Positions 17,689 to 24,813 of a stretch of 64,000 nt of DNA are shown one piece after another; the first letter of the stretch is position 1; each line of letters opens with the position of its first letter. A program made the translations under genes and the position numbers. The notes under the pieces were generated by a model. It was not told the origin of the DNA and did not search any database. It saw only the letters and a list, made by a program, of their open reading frames with translations. The stretch is from Collinsella sp. GTDB taxonomy: Bacteria; Actinomycetota; Coriobacteriia; Coriobacteriales; Coriobacteriaceae. Location of the stretch: NCBI GenBank assembly GCA_019413925.1, contig DXMY01000026.1:28682-92681 (forward strand). The letters are read 5' to 3'.

Positions 17689-17791
17689 ATAACACTGCTC
17701 CTCGGATGCCTTGGACCCAATCGGTGAAACCATGGTATCAGAGCGCGCAAAACAGGTTTGCAGAGGCTTTTAGAAAGGTAACCTCAAGCCC

Positions 17792-19180
17792 ATGATTAAG
17801 ATTGCCAAGTTTGGCGGCTCGTCGGTCGCCGACGCCGAACACTTCAAGAAGATCAAGGCCATCGTCGATGCCGACCCTGCCCGCCGTTTTGTGGTGGTTT
17901 CTGCCTGCGGCCGCCGCTTTAAGGGCGACACCAAGGTGACCGACCTGCTCTACCTGGTTAACGCGCACGTTAAGTATCACGTGTCGTGCGAGGAACTGCT
18001 CGAGGACATTGGCCAGCGCTATTTTGATATCGCTGACGAGCTGGAGCTCACCTATCCCATCCGCGAGGAGTTCGCGGCCTTTGCCGAGCGCGCCCGCTCG
18101 GGCGGTTACTCTACCGAGGAGCTCGTGAGCCGCGGCGAGTACTTCACCGCTCGCTTGATGGCCGAGTACCTGGGCCTGCCGTTCCTGGACGCCGCGACGG
18201 TTGTGGCGTTCCATCACGACGGTACGCTCAGCATGAATCGCACCTCCGAGCTGGTGCAGGAGTACGGCCAGCAGGGCGGCTTTGTTATGCCCGGTTTCTA
18301 CGGCGCGACGCGAGAGGGCCAGATCAAGCTGCTCGACCGTGGCGGCGGCGATATCTCGGGCTCGATCCTGGCCAAGTGCCTGGGCGCCGATCTGTACGAG
18401 AACTGGACCGACGTTTCGGGTTTCTATTCTGCCGATCCGCGTATTGTTCCCGAGGCTCAGCCCATTGCGCGCGTTACCTACGAGGAGCTGCGCGAGCTTT
18501 CGTACATGGGCGCAAGCGTCCTGCACGAGGAGGCCGTGTTCCCCGTGCGCGAGGCGGGTATTCCGCTGGTCATCAAGAACACCAATGCGCCGCAGGACCC
18601 CGGCACCATCATTAGCGAGACGGCTGATGAGGGTGAGGCAGAGCCCATCATTACCGGCGTGACCGGCAAGCGCGGTTTTGTCGCCATCAACGTCGCCCGT
18701 GACCGCACCAAGCCCCGCGTTGGCTTTATGCGCCGTGCGCTTTCGGTGTTCGAGCGCTATGACGTTTCCGTCGAGCACATGCCCACTGGTGTCGACCGCT
18801 TTGGCGCCGTGGTGCAGGAGCAGGATGTGCACGATTCGCTGTACTCACTTGTGGGCGACATCCAGCAGGAGGTCGAGCCGCTCGAGATCGAGGTTGTCGA
18901 GGGCTTGGCGCTCATCGCGACCGTCGGCCGTAACCTGCGCGGTCGTGCAGGCATCTCGGGCCACCTGTTTGGCATGCTTGGCCAGGCCGGCGTGAGCGTG
19001 CGCATGATTTCGCAGAGCTGTGACGAGATCAATATCATTATCGGTGTCGAGGAGAAGGACTTCGACCTTGCGATTCGGACCATTTACCGTGCCTTCTCCG
19101 ATGAGAACGGCATTGTGAAGGTCTCCGATCTGGAGGCTCCCGCGCCGGCCGATCCCACCCTGGCCGCGCTCAAAAAGTAG
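17792..19180 (+). CDS. lysC: Aspartate kinase
   Basis: A 462-residue aspartokinase, first step of lysine, methionine and threonine synthesis. KIAKFGGSSVAD is the N-terminal kinase signature, and GGGDISGS and GFYSADPRI are further active-site elements. The C-terminal 150 residues form ACT domains (GRNLRGRAGISGHLFGMLG), consistent with allosteric inhibition by end-product amino acids. AGAAAGGTAAC precedes the start. It diverges from thrC across a 103-bp region and is followed by asd. Confidence 0.94.
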   Translation: MIKIAKFGGSSVADAEHFKKIKAIVDADPARRFVVVSACGRRFKGDTKVTDLLYLVNAHVKYHVSCEELLEDIGQRYFDIADELELTYPIREEFAAFAERARSGGYSTEELVSRGEYFTARLMAEYLGLPFLDAATVVAFHHDGTLSMNRTSELVQEYGQQGGFVMPGFYGATREGQIKLLDRGGGDISGSILAKCLGADLYENWTDVSGFYSADPRIVPEAQPIARVTYEELRELSYMGASVLHEEAVFPVREAGIPLVIKNTNAPQDPGTIISETADEGEAEPIITGVTGKRGFVAINVARDRTKPRVGFMRRALSVFERYDVSVEHMPTGVDRFGAVVQEQDVHDSLYSLVGDIQQEVEPLEIEVVEGLALIATVGRNLRGRAGISGHLFGMLGQAGVSVRMISQSCDEINIIIGVEEKDFDLAIRTIYRAFSDENGIVKVSDLEAPAPADPTLAALKK

Positions 19181-19190
19181 CGACTGCTCG

Positions 19191-19222
19191 GTAGATTTTT
19201 GGGTCATGTCTCAAAAATCTAC
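19191..19222 (+). terminator. lysC downstream hairpin
   Basis: GTAGATTTTTG (19191-19201) and CAAAAATCTAC (19212-19222) form a perfect 11-bp stem shortly after the lysC stop. A GC stem at 19254-19278 (CGGGGCGGG/CCCGCCCCG, then TTCTTG) follows, giving a tandem terminator arrangement before asd. Confidence 0.65.
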
Positions 19223-19353
19223 GGCGGGGCGTTTCGTTTCGGTTTCGTTTCGACGGGGCGGGTTTCGTGCCCGCCCCGTTCTTGTATAAACTGGCAACAA
19301 TAATCGGCCTGCTCGGCGTGCGGGCAAAAGCCACAACCTTTAAAGGGGGAAGC

Positions 19354-20379
19354 ATGAAACAGTACACGGTTGCTATTTTGGGCGCGACGGGAGCCGTGGG
19401 CACCCAGATGCTCGAGTGCCTCAACGAGCAGGAGTTCCCGGTCGGCAAGCTCAAGCTGTTGGCAAGCGCACGCTCCGCGGGCAAGACCGTTGAGTTCCGC
19501 GGCGAGCAAATCGTGATCGAAGAGGCTTGCCCCGAGGCCTTTGAGGGCTGCGACATCGTGCTCGGCGCTGCCGGCGACGATATCGCTAAGGAGCTGCTGC
19601 CCGAGGCCGTCAAGCGCGGAGCCGTCGTGGTCGACAACAGCCACGCCTTCCGCATGGATCCCGAGGTGCCGCTGGTCGTGCCCGAGATCAATGCCGACGA
19701 TATCAAATGGCATCACGGCCTTATCGCCAACCCCAACTGCGCGACCATTATCGGCCTGGTTCCCACCTGGCCGCTGCACCAGCTTGCCGGCGTGAAGCGT
19801 ATGATCGTGTCCACGTATCAGGCAGCTTCGGGCGCTGGCGCGCCCGGTATGGCCGAGCTCGAGGCTCAGCTGGCCGCACTGGGCCGTGGCGAGGAGATTC
19901 CCGAGCCGCGCGCGTTTGCCGCCCAGCTGGCGAGCAACCTGATTCCGCAGATTGGCGGCGTCAAGGAGGAGGGCTTTACCTCCGAGGAGATGAAACTGCA
20001 GAACGAGGGCCGTAAGATCATGCATCTGCCCGAGCTGCGCGTGAACTGCACCTGCGTGCGCGTCCCTGTGCTGCGTTCGCACTCCGAGAGCATTACGCTC
20101 GAGTTTGAGCGCGACATCACGGTGGAAGAGGCCCGTGCTGCGCTGGCTGCCGCTCCGGGCGTGAAGCTGGTTGACGATATGAGCGCCGAGGATGCGCACG
20201 ATCGCTTCCCCATGCCGATGGATACGTCCGACCAGGACCTGATCTGGGTCGGTCGCGTGCGTCGCGACATCTCGAACCCCGAGGCCACGCGCGGTATTAC
20301 CTTCTGGTGCTGCGGCGACCAAATCCGTAAGGGCGCGGCAACCAACGCCGTCCAGATCGCTAAGCTGCTCTGCGAGTAG
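19354..20379 (+). CDS. asd: Aspartate-semialdehyde dehydrogenase
   Basis: A 341-residue NADP-dependent enzyme that reduces aspartyl phosphate to aspartate semialdehyde. It has the nucleotide-binding ILGATGAVGTQML, the catalytic cysteine in ANPNCATI and the C-terminal VRRDISNP. AAAGGGGGAAGC precedes the ATG at 19354; the in-frame extension upstream overlaps a terminator and is rejected. It completes, with lysC, thrB and thrC, a compact aspartate-family cluster on two strands. Its 3' end is followed by a hairpin repeat broken by an insertion sequence. Confidence 0.94.
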   Translation: MKQYTVAILGATGAVGTQMLECLNEQEFPVGKLKLLASARSAGKTVEFRGEQIVIEEACPEAFEGCDIVLGAAGDDIAKELLPEAVKRGAVVVDNSHAFRMDPEVPLVVPEINADDIKWHHGLIANPNCATIIGLVPTWPLHQLAGVKRMIVSTYQAASGAGAPGMAELEAQLAALGRGEEIPEPRAFAAQLASNLIPQIGGVKEEGFTSEEMKLQNEGRKIMHLPELRVNCTCVRVPVLRSHSESITLEFERDITVEEARAALAAAPGVKLVDDMSAEDAHDRFPMPMDTSDQDLIWVGRVRRDISNPEATRGITFWCCGDQIRKGAATNAVQIAKLLCE

Positions 20380-20384
20380 TGTGG

Positions 20385-20431
20385 CCTGTCCGGCGGGGCC
20401 GGGCTTAGTTTTCAGAACGTCCTCGACCATG
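20385..20431. repeat. Left half of family-1 hairpin repeat copy D, interrupted by an IS110 element
   Basis: CCGGGCTTAGTTTTCAGAA continues into CGTCCTCGACCATG, matching the GTCCTCGGACATG linker of the intact copies. The matching right arm appears 1.6 kb away at about 22009-22045 (TTCTGAAAACTAAGCCCGG). Joining both halves recreates a copy of the nested hairpin just after asd. Confidence 0.75.
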
Positions 20432-20441
20432 TGTGGCGCTC

Positions 20442-21731
20442 CTATTTGGCAAGGTGTTTTTTAGAATCCATTTTGCGCTCGGCCTCGAAGGCCTGCCTGT
20501 CCCAATCGAGCGGAAGTCCGGCCTCGACCCATGCCTCGTAGGCCCTCCTTATGGGCTTGAGCTCCCTTTGGCCCCTCTCCAGCATCGAGATGTACTTCTC
20601 GCTGGTGCCCAGTATGGACGCCGCCCTCACCTGGCTGACCTTCGCCGCGCGCCTGGCCGCCACGAGCTCCGAGGCGTCCTCGGGCCTCCTGATCTCGTGC
20701 GGGCGCATCAGCGCCCGGTACGCCTCCCTGGCCACGTAGCGCTTGAGGCACCTCATGACCTCCCTGTCGCTCTTTCCCCGCCCCCTGGCCCTCTCGGCGT
20801 ACTCGGCGGTCTCGGGGTCGCGCATGACCCTCCGCCTCGCGATCTCGTGCAGCGCGCTGTTCGCCTGCCGGTCGCCGCCCCTGTTGAGCCTGTGCCTCAC
20901 GGTCTTGCCGCTCGAGGCGGGGATGGGGCAGGCCCCGCATATCGCCGCGAACGACGCCTCGGAGCGCAGCCTGCCCGGGTCGTCCCCGGCCGCGACCGCG
21001 AGCTTGGCCGCGCTCACGGGCCCGCACCCGTACATCGCCAGCAGCGCGGGGCAGTTCTCCTCCAGGGACGCCTCGATCGCGCGCTCCATGTCGAGCGCCG
21101 CGTCGCGCGCCGCCGCCCACAGGTCCGCCAGCGCGCCGAGCGCGGCGCCCAGCGCGCCCTCGGCGCGCACGGAGGGGAGCTCCTCCATCAGCCTCGGCCC
21201 TCCCATGCCGCGGAACCTCGACCTGAGCCCTTCCGGCGCGGTGGTGAGCAGCGACCTCGCGGTGTTGATCGCCGAGGTCCGCGCCTTCACCGCCCCGGAG
21301 CGCGCCGCGAGCATGCAGCGCACCCCGTCGACCCACCCGTCCTGGCTCTTGGGGGTCCCGAGCCTTGAGCCGGACATCGCCGCGCGGGCGGCCCTCTCCG
21401 CGTCCGCCTCGTCGCACTTTCCCTGCCCCGGGCGCCTCCTCTGCGTCCCCGCCGGGGAGAGCGCCTCGCGCACGGGCATCCCCAGCGACGCGAGGTGCCT
21501 GGTGAGGCCCGCCCCGTAGGACGACGTCCCCTCCATCGCGATGCAGGCCGGCTCCCCGGCCGCGGCGATCGCCCCGGCGAGCGCCTCGTAGCCCGCCGCG
21601 TCGGCGGGGAACCGGCGGGACAGGACCCTGCGGCCCCTCCAGTCCAGGACGCACAGCCAGTGCGAGTCGGCGTGGGTGTCGACCCCGCAGAAGACCGGCC
21701 CGCGGGCGTCGGGTATCGATTCGTTTTGCAT
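20442..21731 (-). CDS. IS110-family DEDD transposase with a C-terminal XRE-like domain
   Basis: A 429-residue transposase. The N-terminal RuvC-like DEDD domain shows CGVDTHADSH, AMEGTSSYGAG and KCDEADAERA. The C-terminal Transposase_20 domain has MYGCGPVSAAKL and PIPASSGKTVRHRLNRGG with the presumed catalytic serine. After residue about 355 comes an additional segment, ASELVAARRAAKVSQVRAAS followed by TSEKYISMLERGQRELKP, that reads as an XRE-type helix-turn-helix. Such a tail is not part of the standard IS110 architecture as I know it. The start at 21731 follows GGAGCGAGAC on the minus strand. The gene seems intact. Confidence 0.88.
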   Translation of the reverse strand: MQNESIPDARGPVFCGVDTHADSHWLCVLDWRGRRVLSRRFPADAAGYEALAGAIAAAGEPACIAMEGTSSYGAGLTRHLASLGMPVREALSPAGTQRRRPGQGKCDEADAERAARAAMSGSRLGTPKSQDGWVDGVRCMLAARSGAVKARTSAINTARSLLTTAPEGLRSRFRGMGGPRLMEELPSVRAEGALGAALGALADLWAAARDAALDMERAIEASLEENCPALLAMYGCGPVSAAKLAVAAGDDPGRLRSEASFAAICGACPIPASSGKTVRHRLNRGGDRQANSALHEIARRRVMRDPETAEYAERARGRGKSDREVMRCLKRYVAREAYRALMRPHEIRRPEDASELVAARRAAKVSQVRAASILGTSEKYISMLERGQRELKPIRRAYEAWVEAGLPLDWDRQAFEAERKMDSKKHLAK

Positions 21732-22008
21732 GTCTCGCTCCGTTCTTTCCGTGCTCGCCTGGGCCGGGCAGACGGCACACTGACGGGGCGCGATAGAATG
21801 CGGTTGTTCGGGTCCGCGGTATCGCTCCATGCTCCTATTAGGTCATGCGGCGGTCTCGGCTCGCCGCGGCCCGCGCGGGACATGTCAGGAAACGAGGGCA
21901 GCCCTGTGGGCGCCAGCGGAATGTGGGGTCACCGCGCGGTCCGCATCTGATGGTGTCGACGTCAATGGTATACGGGTGCATCATCGACGTCTTCAATACA
22001 GAAAATAT
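21732..22008 (-). ncRNA. Putative IS110 bridge-RNA region
   Basis: This is the non-coding long end upstream of the transposase. It contains several self-complementary stretches, including CGGCGAGCCGAGACCGCCG (minus strand, around 21850-21868) and repeated GACGTC motifs (about 21959 and 21989). In IS110 elements this end is transcribed into a bridge RNA with loops pairing to target and donor. The location is inferred from family knowledge; the loops are not resolved here. Confidence 0.5.
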
Positions 22009-22045
22009 CAGTGCGGAGTGTTCTGAAAACTAAGCCCGGCCCCCG
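22009..22045. repeat. Right half of family-1 hairpin repeat copy D
   Basis: GTGCGGAGTGTTCTGAAAA resembles the TGCGGAATATTTTGG linker of copy A and continues into CTAAGCCCGGCCCC, complementary to the left half at 20395-20416. Confidence 0.7.
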
Positions 22046-22156
22046 CCTGCGGTGACGCTGCTGCAAGCGATCTGCGATGGGACCGTTGTTGGTTGGGGCC
22101 GCTGGGCTGATGTGAGGGCACGTGGCCGCTGCGGGCCCTGGTCCCGGCGGTGGCCT

Positions 22157-22247
22157 CGGCGCTTTGCGCCTGCTGCCTGCGGGGACTTTGGGGTCGTGCG
22201 GCAGCTGCGGCGCTGCGCGCCTGCTGCCTTGGGTGACTTTGGGGTCG
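22157..22247. repeat. Tandem 51-bp-period duplication
   Basis: Two 40-nt units at 22157-22196 and 22208-22247 share GCGCCTGCTGCCT and GACTTTGGGGTCG, differing at about five positions. They lie in the non-coding space between the IS element and ogt. No gene is visible in 22046-22306. Confidence 0.7.
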
Positions 22248-22306
22248 ATTGGGGTTGTCTGCACAATTCGCGGTATTATGTTGCGGAGTTTTGAAAGGAG
22301 CCGCTG

Positions 22307-22885
22307 GTGGTCACGACGACGTTTGCTTCGCCTTTGGGCGAAATCTTGCTTGCCGCTGATGGCCGCGGTCTGACGGGGCTTTGGTTTGAGGGACAGGAGC
22401 ATTTTGGCTCCACGCTTCTCAAAGAAGATCCTGAACATGTTGAAGGCGCCGATGCAGTTTCTGGTGCTGGCGGCATGTCGTCGGTGAGTCCTGCAAATGG
22501 TGCGGCGTCTTCGGTGCTTGAGCGTTCCTGGGCTTGGCTGAATGCTTATTTTGCAGGGCAGGAACCTCGGTTTACGCCGCCGTTGCATATGATCGGTACG
22601 GCGTTTCAGCGTGAAGTTTGGTACGAGCTGCTTTCCATTCCGCGCGGCGAGGTTGCCACGTATGGCGAGATCGCCCAGCGTGTTGCGGCTCGACATCGTG
22701 TACCGGGAAACGAGGCGCCCGTTGTGTCCCCCCGTGCCGTGGGGGCTGCGGTCGCGCGTAACCCTGTTTCGATTATTGTGCCGTGCCATCGCGTGGTTGC
22801 CGCCGACGGGTCGCTCAACGGATATGCCGGCGGCCTCGACCGTAAGGAGTGGCTGCTCCGGCTTGAGGGCGCGTACGAGGAGTAG
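22307..22885 (+). CDS. ogt: Methylated-DNA--protein-cysteine methyltransferase
   Basis: A 192-residue suicide repair protein that removes O6-alkyl groups from guanine. The active site is IIVPCHRVVAADG with acceptor Cys160, followed by NGYAGGLDRKEWLL. The helix-turn-helix region with YGEIAQRVA is upstream. The start is GTG at 22307, 6 nt after AAAGGAG. A 25-residue glycine/serine-rich insertion (about residues 43-68) separates the domains. Probably single-gene. Confidence 0.92.
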   Translation: MVTTTFASPLGEILLAADGRGLTGLWFEGQEHFGSTLLKEDPEHVEGADAVSGAGGMSSVSPANGAASSVLERSWAWLNAYFAGQEPRFTPPLHMIGTAFQREVWYELLSIPRGEVATYGEIAQRVAARHRVPGNEAPVVSPRAVGAAVARNPVSIIVPCHRVVAADGSLNGYAGGLDRKEWLLRLEGAYEE

Positions 22886-23196
22886 CGTTCGAGTGCTTTG
22901 CCTGTAGTAGCCGACTTCGACCAAAGCTCGCTCGAGTTCGCTTTGATCAGAGCACTTAAGACCCTTGTTTTCTGTCAATAGTGCTATTTGTTCGTTGATG
23001 GATATCCGCGACTTCTGGTATTTCATTAAGCCTCTTGATAGAAAAAGAGCTGGAGTTGCGCATCGTTGAGAGGCTTTCCAGCTTTAGCAAAACAAACTTA
23101 TAAGATGCGACGGGCCGCGTCAAGATAATTGCTTGACAGCCTAGGAGGCGGCTGGTTGGCTGGCTTAAAACCCAGCGCGTGAAATGACGCTCCACG
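22886..23196. other. Intergenic stretch with a short nested hairpin
   Basis: AGTGCT (22892-22897) and AGCACT (about 22951-22956) enclose CAAAGC and GCTTTG, a small nested stem-loop after ogt. The remainder, AT-richer than average, shows no convincing gene. A minus-strand reading frame ending near 22956 has no recognisable product and no start of its own. Confidence 0.4.
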
Positions 23197-23835
23197 CTAT
23201 TCAGCGCGCTTGATAGGATGACGAACCACAGTCTTAAGTTTCTCCGGCGCACACTTGCGTGGATCGGAAAGATAGATTTCGTGATGTAAACGGGTGTCTG
23301 AGAAGTCGGGGACATAGCCCTGCTCGGTCGTGTATTCATGCATGGCGTCTACGGTTGCCGGCTCGCTGTCATAAGGTCCGGTATGCATACATTGAACGCA
23401 GAGACCCTCGTCAACTTTAAGCAGCTCGACGGCAGAAAAGTCCAGTTTCTTTTTGGCCGTGGCTTCCGCGACTGCCCAGCCAAAGTCATCTCGGGTGACG
23501 AAATCGGGCAGGCGGATGCACGAGATAAAGTTGAAATCGTCCTTGCGTACATAATCGATGTCGCCGCTCGGGGAGTCTTGCCACCAGAAACCCTCGAGTG
23601 GCGGTACCACAAAGTCGAAATAGCCCTCGATACTCCTTGAACCTTTCTTCGACATCTTGACGGTATAGGCGATGCCGTAAAGCAGCGGCAGGGCGTTTTG
23701 ATACTCGCCACCTTCGGTATTTGGGTCGCCTTTTCCGCGAACGGCAACGTAGCTCATAGGCGGGACAGTTACGATACTCGGCTTGCTTGCAGGTTTGTAG
23801 AGCTCCTTGCATTCCTTCTTAAAGTCGAACGCCAT
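23197..23835 (-). CDS. GyrI-like small-molecule-binding domain protein
   Basis: A 212-residue protein of the GyrI-like/SbmC superfamily, with two SHS2 repeats forming a ligand-binding cleft. Typical features are VPPMSYVAVRGKGDPN near the N-terminus and HTGPYDSEPATVDAM in the second half. These stand-alone domains are often associated with drug binding or hydrolysis, but no substrate can be assigned. On the minus strand GAAAGGCGGCCAAC precedes the ATG. No partner regulator is adjacent. Confidence 0.8.
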   Translation of the reverse strand: MAFDFKKECKELYKPASKPSIVTVPPMSYVAVRGKGDPNTEGGEYQNALPLLYGIAYTVKMSKKGSRSIEGYFDFVVPPLEGFWWQDSPSGDIDYVRKDDFNFISCIRLPDFVTRDDFGWAVAEATAKKKLDFSAVELLKVDEGLCVQCMHTGPYDSEPATVDAMHEYTTEQGYVPDFSDTRLHHEIYLSDPRKCAPEKLKTVVRHPIKRAE

Positions 23836-24009
23836 GTTGGCCGCCTTTCTGCGTATTGGCCTGCTTAGATAGCGGAATCATATCATAGAAACGAACAGCT
23901 GTTCGAATGATTTGGCTGACAGATTGAGATGTGTGCGTTGTGTTTGGCGGTCGGCCTGACCCCATCGATGATTTCTCTGCCTCCCCGGCGTCTCATCTAT
24001 AGCTGCCGT

Positions 24010-24057
24010 TTCCCCATATAGAACCTGCCAAAATAAACCCGTCCCTTTTTAGTCGGT
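24010..24057 (-). repeat. Interspersed repeat family 3, inverted copy upstream of the ABC exporter
   Basis: AACCTGCCAAAATAAACCCG (24022-24041) followed by TCCCTTTTTAG is the reverse complement, with about two mismatches in 31 nt, of the element ending the ABC operon at 27583-27613. The exporter pair is thus bracketed by inverted copies. Confidence 0.75.
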
Positions 24058-24106
24058 GCGAAATGGGTAATACTAAAGAGTTATCCGACCAGATGGGAAC
24101 CGATCG

Positions 24107-24808
24107 ATGGCTTATATCGAATTCAAAGACGTCATCAAGGCATACGGCGAGGGCGACGCCCGCATTCATGCACTCGACGGCGCGAGCTTTACGGTCGAGC
24201 GCGGCGAGCTCGCCATCATTTTGGGTGCTTCGGGTGCCGGCAAGACCACGGCGCTCAACATTCTGGGCGGCATGGATACGGCGACTTCCGGCACCGTGAC
24301 GGTGGACGGGCGCGATGTGAGCTCCGCTAACGAGGCGCAGCTCGTGGAATACCGCCGCGCCGACGTCGGCTTTGTCTTCCAGTTCTACAATCTGGTCCCC
24401 AACCTGACGGCGCTCGAAAATGTTGAGCTTGCGGCGCAAATCTGCCCTGATTCGCTCGATGCCGAGCAAACGCTTTGCCAGGTTGGCTTGGGTGAGCGCC
24501 TCGCCAACTTCCCCGCGCAGCTTTCGGGCGGCGAGCAGCAGCGCGTGTCCATTGCCCGCGCACTGGCAAAGAACCCCAAGCTGCTTTTGTGCGACGAGCC
24601 CACGGGCGCACTTGACTATAAAACCGGCAAGCAGATCTTGCAGCTGCTGCAGGACACTTGCCGCAAGCAGGGCATTACGGTCATCATCATCACCCACAAC
24701 TCCGCGCTGGCGCCCATGGCCGATCGCCTGATCCGCTTTAAGAACGGTCGCGTGGAGAGCGAGACGGTCCAGCAAAATCCCGTGCCTATCGAGACGATCG
24801 AGTGGTAG
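24107..24808 (+). CDS. ABC transporter ATP-binding protein, MacB/LolD type
   Basis: A 233-residue ATPase: Walker A GASGAGKTT, Q-loop FVFQFYNLVPNLTA, signature LSGGEQQRVSIARAL, Walker B LLLCDEPTGALD, H-loop IITHN. It pairs with the FtsX-type permease 5 nt downstream. Systems of this type (MacB/BceAB-like) work in export or mechanotransmission at the membrane and often in peptide resistance. No two-component system is adjacent, so the substrate is open. Confidence 0.92.
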   Translation: MAYIEFKDVIKAYGEGDARIHALDGASFTVERGELAIILGASGAGKTTALNILGGMDTATSGTVTVDGRDVSSANEAQLVEYRRADVGFVFQFYNLVPNLTALENVELAAQICPDSLDAEQTLCQVGLGERLANFPAQLSGGEQQRVSIARALAKNPKLLLCDEPTGALDYKTGKQILQLLQDTCRKQGITVIIITHNSALAPMADRLIRFKNGRVESETVQQNPVPIETIEW

Positions 24809-24813
24809 CGCCC

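Larger units (their letters stand above)
20432..22008 (-). mobile_element. IS110-family insertion sequence inserted in a host hairpin repeat
   Basis: A DEDD transposase gene is bounded by the two halves of a family-1 hairpin. The stop codon lies about 10 nt from the left junction, while about 280 nt of non-coding sequence precedes the gene. This asymmetry is the IS110-group layout in which the long end encodes the bridge RNA. No terminal inverted repeats are apparent, as expected. Exact ends are estimated from the repeat alignment. Confidence 0.8.

Noticed and set aside
20433..21519. Open frames on the plus strand opposite the IS110 transposase
   Set aside because: Pro/Arg/Ala-rich antisense shadows; the transposase motifs are on the minus strand.
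22956..23339. Pseudogene fragment downstream of the GyrI-like gene
   Set aside because: Part of the frame overlaps the GyrI-like gene in another frame, and the remainder resembles no family that I recognise.
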